A stretch of DNA of 64,000 nt from Carposina sasakii. Its lineage: Eukaryota > Arthropoda > Insecta > Lepidoptera > Carposinidae. Every line of letters begins with the position of its first letter. Within the stretch, counting starts at the first letter, position 1. A program made the translations under genes and the position numbers. The stretch lies in contig CP053155.1 of the NCBI GenBank assembly GCA_014607495.2, positions 11,842,001-11,906,000 on the forward strand, in the 5' to 3' direction. Shown one piece after another: positions 31,973 to 43,900 of this stretch. The notes under the pieces were generated by a model, which worked only from the letters and a program-made list of their open reading frames with translations, was not told the origin of the DNA and made no database searches.

Positions 31973-32312
31973 CTTGACAATTAATACAACAAAAATATGC
32001 TTACAGAAAGATTTTAAGGAAATCCAATCCAATAAATATTCGTCGAAATGTTCTATCCCTATATTAAAATAATTTGTTGTTATTGTATTTATAATTTATT
32101 GTATTTTTCAAATTTGTTTTGTTTTATTTCTTTAACTTGACCACTTCTCTTTACGAGTCCTGATACGGCTTAGATCCATTGTTTCGCGAACAGATTTCGA
32201 TATTAGATTTTAAGTTGTCGATTTCCTAATAGCAAAACTTAGTTGTGATATGCATTGTATAAAGTTATAACAAATTTATAAACCTTTAGTTAAGAAATTA
32301 AGTTCTACTTAC

Positions 32313-32357
32313 GGGTGTGGTGGTATCGGTCTCGCCTTCAGCGAAGTGTGCATTTGT
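32313..32357 (-). other. Candidate 45-bp microexon of an unidentified host gene
   Basis: On the minus strand: acceptor TTTTTGTTTGTTACAG, exon of 45 bases, donor GTAAGTAGAA. Both splice sites are close to consensus, the length is a multiple of three, and one frame reads TNAHFAEGETDTTTP. Composition is GC-richer than the flanks and it matches no repeat in the window. I cannot identify the gene. Short exons like this are common as alternative cassettes in long insect genes. Confidence 0.45.
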
Positions 32358-32487
32358 CTGTAACAAACAAAAATACACGTTAATTGTTTAAACATTAATC
32401 GAATAGCTCTTATTTTTCCACTAGCACGAGTAAATACGTAACATGGTTTCTCGGAGTATCCTTGGAGAGAGTATAATAGAGGTATCT

Positions 32488-32713
32488 AATAATGTCCGAC
32501 CGTATTTCGGCGGTCCATTTCTACGGAGATTAGCCAAGTGCGCAGGAGATATTATAGTGCACAAGTGTGTGCGCAAACACAGATGCACTCTCATAGTCCA
32601 GTGGGACGGGAAGCCGACACGATCAGGCGTAGGACCAACGGTTTTACATACTTTCCGAGGCACGAGCCAAGAGACAATTTCACAACATTAAAATCCGTAC
32701 ATAAAATAAATTC
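32488..32713 (-). repeat. tRNA-derived SINE, family S1, copy 3, body
   Basis: It matches the body of the other S1 copies from GTCCGACCGTATTTCGG to ACATAAAATAAATTCA. The tRNA-like head is displaced to 32925-32997 by about 211 bases of unrelated DNA. Confidence 0.8.
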
Positions 32714-32924
32714 AAATATGCGTTATTTTTCTTCAGTCAAGTGACAGTAATTTTTCTATACCTAGTTCTCCACTTAACCTTATTTTGTATACCTACTATA
32801 ATGGGAAGTCACTGTCTCTTATGTTACAGGATTTCTCCTAGTTTAAGAGACAGGAAAACATTGTATTAGAATAGGTTATTATGATACACGAATAAACTTA
32901 TTATTAAATTTATTATTATTACAG
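32714..32924. other. Insertion splitting SINE S1 copy 3
   Basis: These 211 bases have no counterpart in the other S1 copies. They include a 10-base inverted repeat (CTGTCTCTTA ... TAAGAGACAG) and an AT-rich end. Identity unknown; no clear target duplication seen. Confidence 0.55.
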
Positions 32925-32997
32925 GCTTGTTACTGGGATCGAATTTACCCCCCCCCCCCCCCGCTTACAAGGCGCACGTCTAAACCATTGGGCGTAT
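32925..32997 (-). repeat. tRNA-like head of SINE S1 copy 3, with C15 run
   Basis: ACAGGCTTGTTACTGGGATC, then a run of 15 C's (32948-32962), then AGGCGCACGTC and ACCATTGGGC match the S1 head on the minus strand. The C-run replaces the GCCTCCCGC-type segment of other copies. Confidence 0.75.
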
Positions 32998-32999
32998 CC

Positions 33000-34284
33000 A
33001 TTGCTCATTATCATTATGATTGTTGTTATCTCTGGTTATCAACATGACAAAGAAATGGTAGCTTGTTTGTGGAGTCATTCTTGCAATCACAAACGCAATG
33101 AGCACAAATTTTTGACTAGTGTACCAGGTCACAGGCGTAGGTGTCAGGTGTGTTAGCGGTCACGATGTACAGACACCCGATATTATTAAAACAAAATCAA
33201 ATCCCAAAGAATCTACACTATACACTGAACCACAAACCCTACGCTACTTAATTAAAAACATCAAGTTCTCAAGAGCTGATCCCGACACCAGACCGTTCTG
33301 AAGTGGAACGCTAAAGTCCACAGAATAGTTTATTAAGTTGAAATTCGATATCGTTGAAATTCGAGTCGGTAAATAGCGTCAAGTTGTCGTTTTAACGTGT
33401 TACTACTCATATTTGGACACATGGAGAGAAAGGATGGCCGTATTATTAAGAACTTCAAATAATTAAACAACTTTAAATTGATGTACATGATTCATAAGAT
33501 ACAGCCTTGTAACAGACAGATAGGCGGACAGAGCGTAGTTTTTACATTAGTTATAGTGTCCCGTTTTTACCATTTAACTAGATAACTACCATTGGCATAA
33601 GCAATGAGAAAGACATTCAAAATCTAATATTACATGTTTATAACAATGCATAACAATAAGGACGGCAGATTTTTTAAAATGATGCATACATTTTGTGAAA
33701 GATTTGATGCTATCTCTTTCTAATAGGTACTTGATCAAAATAGAGACAGCATCAACTTTATCCTTCAAACAAACCTATCTGATCATTAGAAAAATCCGTT
33801 CTTAGTAAAAACCAAATATCCACCTCAGAACGCCAACTTTCCCGCCGCTATGACCCCCAAAGCGAAGGGAATTTTCACGTACTGAACTTGGAGGCAAACA
33901 CGAGACGCTTTAGGGACAAAGTTGGAGGGAAAATATTTATGGCTGCCGAATGCGATCCGACGGAATTCACAAACATGCCGCTCCAGAGCACTGAATTGGA
34001 TAGGTTTTAAAATTTTAAAACGCTATGGTGCAGTTTTATGGCATTTTTATGGTGTGACCTCAATCCCGACCAATGGGAGGCGTGGTGGAAGTAGATTTAG
34101 AATTGGAAGTTTTTTATATCTGTAACATGTTCTATCGGGAGCATGTCAAAAATATGTATAACTCTACAAATCATAAAAATATCAAAAATAATATTATAAA
34201 AGCAAAAGGAACTTTGTTAGTACGCCTTATGTACTTAAGCAAACTTCCTTTGCATAAATATTATGTTGGGAGTATAAGTTGGGA
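33000..34284. other. Non-coding stretch with a small repeat
   Basis: Bases 33700-33770 (GATTTGATGCTATCTCTTTC ... GACAGCATCAAC) recur at 37370-37430 and have inverted-repeat character. Bases 33830-34010 are GC-richer and unique in the window. No gene recognised. Confidence 0.4.
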
Positions 34285-35075
34285 GAAGGACATAGACTAC
34301 TTTCGTAGTCCACGCGGACGAATTCGCAGGCAACACCTAGGTTATGTATCTATCTCAACAATTATTTAACAGATGCTCTTACTGACATAAAACAAGGATG
34401 TTCGCGAATATAATATGCATTTTTGAAGTCGGTTAAAATAAAATAGTTCACAATTTCAAATTTTATTTTTATTAACTAAAAATACGTAGATGAGGGTAAC
34501 CAAAATTGTTTAGTTCCTAATAAACTACCTATACCAACATAAAAGTAGTATACGTTTTTGTTGTTGCTTGTAATAAATTGAAATGAAAAATAAATTGACA
34601 TTTTTAGATATTTTCCGTGGATTTAAAATACCTGGTCGCTCATTCGCAAACCTTATTTAGCTGAGTATTCTGTAAAGATATCTGAAATCCTATCCCATTG
34701 AAACTGCTGCATGTGATTGGTTTCTAGAACTTTCTTAACGTTCGTCCTGTGTATGCTGGGAGAAACAGATTTCCGGCAAAAATTCTAAGAATATCCTACA
34801 GAATTCTTCAATTTCCTTGCAATACAATATTTCATCAAACTAGCTTATCGTTTTCAGAAATTCCACTGATGTTGCATAATTTAGTTTGATATTAGACTAT
34901 TGTGATTTATCTTAATTAAATCTATAAATGCGAAAGTAAGTTTGTTTGTTACCTCTTCACGTTTTATTTACCCAAGCAATTCTTCTTCTTCTTGAAATTT
35001 TGCATACATAGATGCAAGTGGGTTTGTAAAGTGTCTTTTCGGAGTAGGTACGCTCGAACTAAGATTATGAAAGAT
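34285..35075 (+). repeat. Helitron-like fragments separated by AT-rich DNA
   Basis: 34300-34330 has CGTAGTCCACGCGGACGAAT (3'-end-like). 34920-35075 has AATGCGAAAGTAAGTTTGTT, GTTACCTCTTCACGTTTTAT and CTTGAAATTTTGCATACATA, the 5' half of the family seen at 47925-48168 and 61040-61238. Nothing recognised between them. Confidence 0.5.
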
Positions 35076-36540
35076 GAATAAAACTGTTGATGTATGATGT
35101 GGAAACGTAATTCAGATAATAATATTCACTGAAATGCGACATTATACACAAACAATCATCAACTAACTGGTCACTTTTCAACTGCATTCATCCTACAGCA
35201 GCATGTTAAGAAATTGCATTAATATACCCAATATTTATCTTAGTGTATCGTGTACAAGCCTTCTAAATCTCCAAGCCCATGTGAGAGGATACTTAATACT
35301 TAACTTGTCATTTTACATCGCTCCGTATAATCCTACGCTGTCTTACGCTAAACGCTCCACGAGAGAGAAGTGAAATGAACCGTGTTTCAATAGAAAAGAA
35401 TATCGCTCGAGTACACGGGGTAAGCAGCTGAATGTTCTTGGTTTTGGTCGGTCATTTTATACATACATACGCAAGATTCTCTGATCCGTTTAGTATTATC
35501 ATTGTAAAGAGTGAAAATAATTTGACTTAATTAAGCTGTTTTATGGGATTATAAGTGGCAATTACATAGTTTGTAGCCGCCCTAAAAATTCAAATTAAGA
35601 CCAAACGAATCAGCATGTTTCCATTTCCAATGTCATTGAGATAAAAAGGTAAACCCATATAATACAGTGATTAGATGCTGTTTATTCGATTAAATTTGAA
35701 AAACCCAATAAGGATTAATATTTCTGACTGTCAAACTACTCGCTAGAGCTATTAACTCAAGGTGTAAGCGCCGCTAAAAAGGCCCTCGCTTTAACTAGGT
35801 ATATTTACGTATACAATAGCAAAGTAACGTTCTAGGTACAGACCGAAATAGGAAATTGCTCTCTACTTAAGTCTCGAATACTGGAGAGGATTTTAAGCAT
35901 TTTACGTTCCCGTTTCACTACAAAGAGGTCGTATTTACAAGTAAATAGTTTGAGTTTTCATGCACTTGCAGTTGTTTCTTTTGTGTAAGAAAAAAGGGGT
36001 ACCGACTGACCGACTTTTAGAAGACATTTTCGCGTAGAATGTTAGATTTGTGTAATAGTGTTAAGAGGACTGTAGTCGTGAATGACCTTGGCCGTAAAAA
36101 TCCAAGACAATTTAACAGTTGAAGTTATATGTAGTAAGTATTTTTAAATAATTAAAAAATAAACAGATCATTACATATAACAATGCTAAATAGGGTTTGG
36201 AGAATATCGGATTACATATTTATCTTATAGCATGTAAATATTTCCATGCGCCGTTGTAGCTTATGAGCAGTAGCGAATTCAAAGTAAAATTACCATTTGG
36301 TTCATATATTTAAAAAATAGAATTTATATCTAAACAACTTATGAAAACAGTGTTTATAGGCCATAAAAGATTAGTAGGCTTTTAGATGATTCGCATATCT
36401 GGTATTGTCCGGGCTACGCGCCTTAATGTGACAGAATTCCTTCCATATGTCTTTCTAAAATAACTAAAAACAAAAAACTAACGTAAATAAAACGCCATTA
36501 AGGCAGCTAGCACATGAAGAAGCGAAGCGATAGATAGCTA
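35076..36540. other. AT-rich stretch without recognisable gene
   Basis: No coding region, RNA gene or repeat with another copy in the window is evident. Confidence 0.4.
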
Positions 36541-36633
36541 TTGCGATCGCGAAATTGGCCGTCAATCGAATACGCAACCGCGCGGACTGCCAGCCGGCCT
36601 CTCCCACCGCCCCGAGCGGCTGCAAGCATGAAG
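36541..36633 (+). other. Candidate first exon or CpG-rich promoter-proximal segment
   Basis: A CG-rich segment (CGAATACGCAACCGCGCGG, CACCGCCCCGAGCGG) ends ATGAAG followed by GTAAGAGAAA, a good donor. This would fit a 5' UTR plus two codons of a plus-strand gene. Unique in the window. The minus strand also has a possible acceptor here (TGCTTGCAG), so even strand is uncertain. Confidence 0.28.
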
Positions 36634-36782
36634 GTAAGAGAAAGGAGATGGGATCTGGGAAATGTCAGTCAAATTGGAGGTCTACAAAAAAATATGGTAC
36701 CTATATTAAATATACTTCTAACCCTAATCAGTAGGGATTTTAATCAATTAGGATATATCGGGAGAAAATTTGGCCTTTAGAA

Positions 36783-37345
36783 ATGTATGTCCTATGCTGA
36801 TGCGGGGTTGGACTAGGATCCGCTGAATCTCCTTCCGTGTAAAGTCGTAAGAGTCGATCAAGGAACTCGAGCCTTCTCACAAGGATTACGTTAGAAACTT
36901 GTCACAAATAAGTTCTGACTACCCCACTTCGGGAACACAGCCTTAAATGGAAAGATGTAGGTAATGTTCAAAGGTCACCTATTCCTTACACCTACTCCTT
37001 GATTCCAACTGAATAGAACCGGATAAAACCGGTATTTGGCGGGATGCAATTATTGTCTTGCCGACATTGCAATGGATACCTACTAATATATTTCATAAGT
37101 ATGGCAGACTTTTACTTTGTACTTTAACATACATACCAAGGTCGTGTTCCCGAATTGGCGATCCAGAACCGGACAACCATAAAGCATACCAAGCTGGTGT
37201 AAATCAGTGACAAGTCGCATTTACATGAGTGGGGTAAGCACGAACCTTTTTACGCGGCGTAACGCTAGCGACTCGCTAGCAAAATCTATGTGATTTGACA
37301 GTTAGATGTTTAATTTTCTACGCCGCATGTAAAGTTACCGAATTT
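36783..37345. repeat. Family D copies (36783-36950 minus; 37139-37260 plus)
   Basis: The first copy contains ATGCTGATGCGGGGTTGGAC, GTCGTAAGAGTCGATCAAGG and TTCGGGAACACAGCC in reverse orientation. The second has GTCGTGTTCCCGAATTGG and GTGACAAGTCGC. A GCGACTCGCTAGCAAAATCT element at 37268-37290 recurs near 38878-38900. Confidence 0.6.
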
Positions 37346-37458
37346 TCAGATATTCATACGAAGGATAGATTTGATGCTGTCTTTCTCTAAACTTCGATAG
37401 AGACAGTATCAACTTTATGCTTCAGATGATAGGCCCTTAGTTAGACCGATAAGCTTTT

Positions 37459-37626
37459 CACTATGGGTGCGCCCACCACCGGGCCCTACACCCTCCACTG
37501 ACCCTCGGATCTGATAACTCATAACTGCGAAAACAGGCACTTGAACTAACTACAATCACCACGAGAAACCAGACCCGAGCACCTAGCATGCAAGACAATA
37601 CATTGCACTATTGCGCACCCATAGTG
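37459..37626. mobile_element. MITE-like element with 14-bp terminal inverted repeats
   Basis: CACTATGGGTGCGC (37459-37472) is the exact reverse complement of 37613-37626. The 140-base interior (GGGCCCTACACCCTC, GAGAAACCAGACCCGAG) recurs in opposite orientation near 49645-49735. No coding capacity and no obvious target duplication. Confidence 0.6.
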
Positions 37627-37639
37627 AATGTTTGAACTT

Positions 37640-39250
37640 CCGAATTGTAACGCCTAATACAATTTCATCGATAAGCTTTTATTATTAAAACTAAAAAGAA
37701 TCCCAGAATCAGTTAACTATCTAGCAGCCCAGGATCGATAGTACCAGACAGTTATTTTCGGAACTACCGCTACAGTCTGAGTGCCGCGAAATGGACCAGC
37801 GCCAGCGTGACATTTAACACAGAATCACTACAATAAATACAATCGTATAGAAGGCTGACTTCACGAAAAAACTTTCAAAATTAAGAGGGCCTGTAGGCCT
37901 AGGCCATACAAATCGGGATAGACATTGTCTTTTCAACGCACTAAATTAATTATTGTTTTACAGTGAGAAAATCGATACATTTACAAATTCTATGACTTCT
38001 TCATCAACGCTGAAAAAAAAGGGGTTTCCTGAAATTCCCACGGGACCGGGGAATAGCGGAAATACATAGACACGGCTGTGTTCCCTAAAATGGGGTAGCC
38101 AAAACGGCAGCAAATAAGGCGTAAACACGCGTGAGCCTAACACAGCTATGTAACACAATAGGCTCAAAATAATAAATAAAAAGATATCTAGTTCTGCCTA
38201 CATTCCTAGTCGAGTCTAGATAGACTTCAATAAACGCTAGGCTTGGTCAGTAACTGACAAGCTCATAGGACATGAGTTTTGCATATTCATTCAGCGAATA
38301 TACATACTCGAATAGCAACAGCTTGAAATGGAGTCTCTGATATTAATAGGAAGCAGATAAAACTTTGTTAGCGCGTGTGACTGAGTAAGTTTTTACCTAC
38401 ATTTATAGTAATTACAGACTTGATCCTAGCACTTAAACTAACATTCTCTATGTTTTGTTAGCAACCATCATAAGCACTAAGCTCCATAACTCAGGGCAAC
38501 AAACATTTACCACATAATTCATCATCAGTGCTAGATTTCTACGATTCCTTTACAAGACCGAACAACAGTCACTGCTGATTTATACTTGGTAAATTAAATC
38601 GACGATTACGCGAGCTCCCACACCTCTCGACAAGCAATCGCGTTTTTAAATCAGGAAAACATGGAGTTTATGAATCATCCTCCGCACAGCCCTGGCCTGA
38701 GTCCCGATGATTACTTCGCATTTCTAAGTACCATAGATTTACTACGTAGTCAATTTCAAGGTCTTGAAGAAGCAGTGGAAGCTTACAGATCGGCTGCTTC
38801 AACCATGCCCACTTCTGACTGTAATAAAATAGGGTGACCAGTAGGATAAGCATGAATCTTATTACGCGCCGTGAAGCTATCGACTCGCAAGCAAAAGCTA
38901 TGAGATATGACAGAGTGACTATAGCAAAACTGAAGGATGACAAAAGAGATGCTGGAGTCATATAGCGGAGTTAGAAGTAAAATATTTATATTCACAGATA
39001 AATATATCCCCACATCAATTGCGACGCGGTTATTTCGAGAGCGGCCTACAGACATAATCTATGCTTGCCTAATCGGGTACACTGTCGGCTCATTTTCGCT
39101 CTATATCTGGCTTGTGTTTCATTTCAGCACTAGCAGACTAGACAGACGCTGCCATTTTGGTCTAGCTTCCACTCGTTACCTCCCTAAATCAACTCCAAAG
39201 AAATGTAAACTGTAGTTTACTAGAAATTGGCACGTAATAAATGTAGTATT
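37640..39250. other. Non-coding stretch with family D fragments
   Basis: 38063-38110 carries ACACGGCTGTGTTCCCTAAA (family D, plus). 38850-38910 carries ATCGACTCGCAAGCAAAAGC, matching 37270. A GC-poor remainder shows no gene. Confidence 0.4.
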
Positions 39251-39694
39251 CTGTGTTGACCGAGGCTACACTAGAATATCAGCAGGGTTCGAAATTATCA
39301 AGATAAATATTTTTTTTGATAATTATCTTGATAAATTATCCTAGCTAATTTGCCATTTAACTACTTGAAATTCTCTTTATTTAAATGATAATATTATACC
39401 AAGGAGTGTGTAGGTTTTTCAGTATTATTAATTTAACAGCAAAGAATAAATGTGAGAAATATACAATTTAATTCAGAATTTGTTTTTATGATATCAAACA
39501 AAATTAAGAAAGTACCTAATGAACAGAAATTCACACTTTTCTCGTCAGAGAAATGGTTTTTTGTTTAGTTTGGGGTCTAGCGCAATCGGATACGTAAATG
39601 ACGTTCCGATACACATACGAGTAAATAAATGAGATTATTTTAGTGTTAAGTGTGAGTGTTGAGATTTTTATAATTTATCAAAGATAATTCATCA

Positions 39695-39885
39695 TCAGCC
39701 TATTGCAGTCCACTGCTGGACGTAGGCCTCCCCCAGGGCTCGCCACAAGACTGCCATGGGGGGTAATTGCCCATAGCCACCACGCTGGGCAGGCGGGTTG
39801 GTGACCGCAGTTTGTATTTTGGACTATGTTGTCAACACGGGAGGCGCTGCTGCCCACCTCCCGGAAACCCTTAATCGCCTCGTAC
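39695..39885 (-). repeat. LINE-tail/SINE-like repeat, family G, copy 2, nested in the hAT-like element
   Basis: In reverse it reads GGGGGAGGCCTACGTCCAGC then the QQWTAMG-like end. It is flanked by GATAATTCATCA (39683-39694) and GATAATTATCA (39886-39896), an imperfect target duplication. Confidence 0.8.
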
Positions 39886-39913
39886 GATAATTATCATGGT
39901 ATATTTATCAAGA

Positions 39914-40173
39914 CGGCCGATTGGTGTAGTTGGTAGTGGCCCTGCCTGCGACGCCATGGGTCCTGGGTTCGAATCCCGGTAGGTGCTGACATTGATAATG
40001 ATGAATATCGATGTTTGTTTCCGAGTCATGGATGTTTCTATACTTATCTTTGTATTGATATACCGTTGCTTAGTACCCACGACACAAGGACCCTAGGGAT
40101 CTTAATGTGGGACTAGGTCAATGTGTTGTGAAGTGTGTGCATATTTTAAAAAAATATTTATTTAATATATCAA
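39914..40173 (+). repeat. tRNA-derived SINE, family S2, copy 3, nested, with 16-bp target duplication
   Basis: The head is GGCCGATTGGTGTAGTTGG (A box) and GGGTTCGAATCCCGG (B box), with a body to TTTAATATATCAA. Flanked by GGTATATTTATCAAGA (39898-39913) and the same with one mismatch at 40174-40189. It has B-box-like pairing but no full tRNA cloverleaf, so it is not called as a tRNA gene. Confidence 0.85.
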
Positions 40174-40469
40174 GGTATATTTATCGAGATAATCATAGTG
40201 ATAATTATCAATGACAATTATCACTTCGAACCCTGAATATCAGCTGCATCTCCTTCCGAGCATGCACTGTAGGATCTCCTCTAGGATCAGCTTGAAACAC
40301 AGCCGTGTGTATGTATAATGCAAATACTATCGAAATAGCAGCTATGTCAAGTTGGAAAGGTGGTAAGTTTGATAAGATTCTAAAACTTAACCTTTAGCAA
40401 AATATTATTCGTTCTTTATAAAACCTGTTCAAGTATTGGCTCTTTTTTACTTTTGTAACAATGTTACCT

Positions 40470-40625
40470 CAATCTGGAGTGAGTTTCATGGAATAGCTCC
40501 TATGCCTGATTTGGCAACTAACATTTATTGTATGCAGTGACACAGATGGTGTAGTCATACATATAGTAGCTGGCGCCCTCGCCCAGGGGAGCTGTTTGAT
40601 GAAACACACTCCACTATAATACTAT
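40470..40625 (+). repeat. Probable LINE 3' UTR, left part, interrupted by Gypsy-2
   Basis: Bases up to 40625 and from 45930 read as one sequence when Gypsy-2 is taken out. The right part ends in TAAGTGTGTCTAAATAAATA repeats (46030-46066), a tail also seen at 50310-50335. This looks like a LINE 3' end with a (TAAA)n tail. The clade is not proven. Confidence 0.45.
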
Positions 40626-40911
40626 TATAAGGTTTTAGAACGAAATAACTTTAAAAAAAAACAATTTCCAAACACAATAACAAGATTTTAATTATTTACA
40701 ATTCAATTAGACTTTTAATTGTGGAACAAAGCAAAAATCACACAAATTACATAAAATAAAGTGAACAAAAATAATAACGATACCCAGAGCTCGCCAAGAC
40801 CGATACTGCACCAGAGAGAAGCGTAAAACGAACTGAACACGAGCGCAAGATGGCGCCTGCTTATAAAGCCTGACTGTGTTATTTATGTAAACAACTAAGA
40901 ACTACCTTACA
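40626..40911 (-). repeat. 3' LTR of Gypsy-2
   Basis: 286 bp, identical by eye to 45640-45925. Includes a TATAAAGCC-type TATA box on the plus strand reading (TTATAAAGCC) and AT-rich terminator-like stretches. Confidence 0.93.
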
Positions 40912-40925
40912 CGGCCTCTCCTGAC
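40912..40925 (-). promoter_or_regulatory. Polypurine tract of Gypsy-2
   Basis: On the minus strand CAGGAGAGGCCG directly precedes the 3' LTR (TGTAAGG), the expected place for plus-strand priming. Confidence 0.6.
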
Positions 40926-40948
40926 ACAGTGTCGACCTCGACACCTAC

Positions 40949-43900
40949 TTAATCTAAAAGATCTTCCAGGTCTTCTTGTGGTAACAAGTCCGTAACCGTT
41001 ACATTAGAAATGGTCTCGTCTTCACTGGTGTCTGTTGGTGGAAGGTCCGACGGTGCGCCGGCTACAGATATCCCGGAGGTACCCGCAACAGGAGCAGATG
41101 CGTCGTCCGCTACGGATGCCCCTATGGTGACCGGAGTCGGTGTAAGTCTGGAGTCGATTCCAGTCACCGGTCCTTCAGCAGATGCAATTTCCTCATCATT
41201 CTCGAAAAAAGCGGCACACGTCTCTGGGCACCACTCTCCTCGCCAGGGCACCATATATTCGGCCGCCGCCTGGGTGGTCTTCCCATATGACCCACTCAGC
41301 AACTTTAGTTCATAACGGCCGCCACGTAGTGCCCTCTGGACCCGGTAAGGGCCTCGCATTCCACCATCAAGCTTCCCAGTTGATTGGGAGTACTTGATCA
41401 CAAATACAAAGTCGCCAACCTGAAACACACGAGCTGGGCGGCGCCTCTTATTAACATAATCATCCTGGTGGGTGCGATTGCGCCCTAGCAGCTCACTGGC
41501 TCTGGTCCTGCATATCTCGCGCCAAGCAGCATGGTTGGGACGCGTAAAATCAGCTGCAACATCACGAACTAGGCTGCGGATGACTGGAGTGGTACCATCG
41601 ATACCGACTAACAGGTTCAGTGGTGAGGTCTGTGTGGTTTTCTGTCGAGTCAAATTGAGAATAAGTTGCAAACGCCATAGTGTCTCGGACCACTCTTCCT
41701 GTCGCTCGGCCTGAATCCGAATCATGTTGAGAAGTGTCCTCATGTACCTCTCGGCCTGTCCGTTTGATTGGTGCATTTCCGGCGTGATAAAATGGATATC
41801 ACAGCCAATTTCTGCCAGCCAGGTCACGAAACTATTGGCTTCAAACATGCGGCCACGATCAGCTACCATTAACTTGGGAGCACCAAACAAGGAGACAACA
41901 TTACACATCGCCTGCTTAAGCTGTTGAGTATCTTGACGGCACATGGGGTACAGAAGACAATATTTGCTAAATGCATCCACGACCAGTAAAATAAACTTGT
42001 TACCCTTGGAGACAGGCAGGGGACCCAACACATCTGCATGAATAGTTTCAAAAGGTGCTCCAGGTTTCTGCCATGAAGTTATCGGCTGAAGAGGAGCACG
42101 AGGCACACGTTTCTTGGAGATACAGGTGAGGCAGTGCCCAATGTACTTAGCTACGAACTGACGCAGGCCAGGAAACCAGAAGTGTTTGAGAATGAGGTCC
42201 AGGGTCTTCTCAGCGCCTATGTGCCCATGCTCATCATGGAATATGCGCAGTAGACTCAGCCGGTGTCCTTTTGGGATAAAGCATAACAACCGCGATTCTT
42301 CACCCACTGGCGAATAACGGTAATAAAGAAGACCATTTTGTTGCACATACCGATTAGGATCAAGGCGCCCTTCCTGCAGCAGCTGGATCAGATCTTGGGT
42401 TTCGGTATCTGCTACTTGCGCTGTCTGTGCCCAATTGCGCGGTCGGACTATGTTGTGAACCTCTACAGTAGGATTCCGACTTAAGTAGTCGGCATGAGAC
42501 ATCTGAGTACCCCTACGATATTCGATATCGAAAGAAAAATCTTGGAGGTATACCCACCATCTAGCGACCCGTGGAAGAAGATCTTTTTTCCGCTGCGTTG
42601 CTTTAAGAGCGTTACAGTCCGTTACCAGTTTGAACTTGAGACCGACTAAGTAGTGGCGGAAATGCTGTAAGGCTTTCACAACCGCTAAAGTCTCAAGTTC
42701 GTAGGAGTGATACCTACATTCTGCTCCTTGAGTGGTTTTACTATAGTACGCTACTACACGCTTTGAGCCGTCCTGGTGTGCTTGTAAAAGCACAGCACCA
42801 TACCCTATACTGCTCGCGTCCGTGTGGACCTCAGTTGGCAGCTCAGGATCAAAAATCGCAAGTATAGGTCCAGTAGTAAGTCTGGTAATTATCTCTTGCC
42901 TAACCGTCTCTTGCTCGGAACCCCAATAAAAAGGAACGTTTCGCTTAGTTAAACGCGATATACAAGCTGTTTTAGTTGCATAGCCCTCAATATAACGCCT
43001 AAAATATCCGGCTAACCCCAAGAATTGCCTGACCTGTTTGACGTTCGTTGGTGGTGCCGATTTAACTAGGGCTTCGATTTTTTGAGAGCTCGGCTTCACC
43101 TGACCCTGACTGACCAATCTACCCAAATACTCGACTTCATTTGTCAAAAAGGTGCACTTTCGGAGGTTTATCGAAAAACCCGCATTCGTTAATGTTTTGA
43201 GTACGCGTCTCAGCAAGTCGATTCCTTCTTCAATAGACGAACTCATAAGAAGGACATCATCCACATATACTAAAACAGAACCGGCATCGATAAACTCGCG
43301 TAGTGTGTCGTTGATTATCCGCTGGTAAACAATTGGGGAGTTCGTCAACCCGAAAGGCATCTTGATAAATTCATAATGACCTTCCGGAGTGACAAACCCT
43401 GTCCTATGTATTGAGGCCTCATCGATCGGTATCTGATAGAATCCCGTAGCCATGTCTAAACTAGTGAAAAAGTTATATTTGCCTAGACGATCCACATAGT
43501 CATCAATTAATGGCATGGGGTATCGATCCCGAACGGTGAGTCGATTTAAAGCGCGATAATCAACACACATACGGTCCGATCCGTCCTTTTTCTTTACCAA
43601 GATAATTGGACTCGAATACTGAGACTGCGACTCCCTAATTATGCCCTTATCTTTAAGATCGCGTATTATCTCGCGTACTTTCAATTTTTCTTGGTAGGAA
43701 AGTTTATATGGACGATAAGCTACCGGTGTTTCATCATTTAATTTAATTTCCATTTTCCCCGTTTTAACAGTAGTAGTAGCCGTGCCGGCAATCAAATACT
43801 GAGAGTACTCCTTCAGAATGCTTAGAAGAGCATCACGCTCAGTTCCCTGAAGGGGCGTATTGACAGGAATTTTATCGCTAGTAACAACCGCGGATGCGAC

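Larger units (their letters stand above)
39283..40235. mobile_element. hAT-like non-autonomous DNA transposon with 8-bp target duplication
   Basis: Terminal inverted repeats CAGGGTTCGAA (39283... and 40225-40235) are flanked by AATATCAG at 39275-39282 and 40236-40243. The 8-bp duplication and CAGGG ends are typical of the hAT superfamily. Subterminal GATAATTATC palindromes occur on both sides. No transposase is encoded. It interrupts a family D repeat and is itself interrupted by a LINE-tail repeat (39695-39885) and a SINE (39914-40173), so its original length was near 480 bp. Confidence 0.88.

Noticed and set aside
39914..39990. Possible tRNA gene (A- and B-box motifs); likewise at 21780-21842, 17577-17640 and 58400-58445
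   Set aside because: Repeated heads followed by common SINE bodies, with target duplications; no complete cloverleaf or anticodon arm could be drawn.
41010..41315. Plus-strand ORFs antisense to Gypsy-2 and Gypsy-3 (also 53012-57429)
   Set aside because: Shadows of the intact gag-pol frames on the minus strand.
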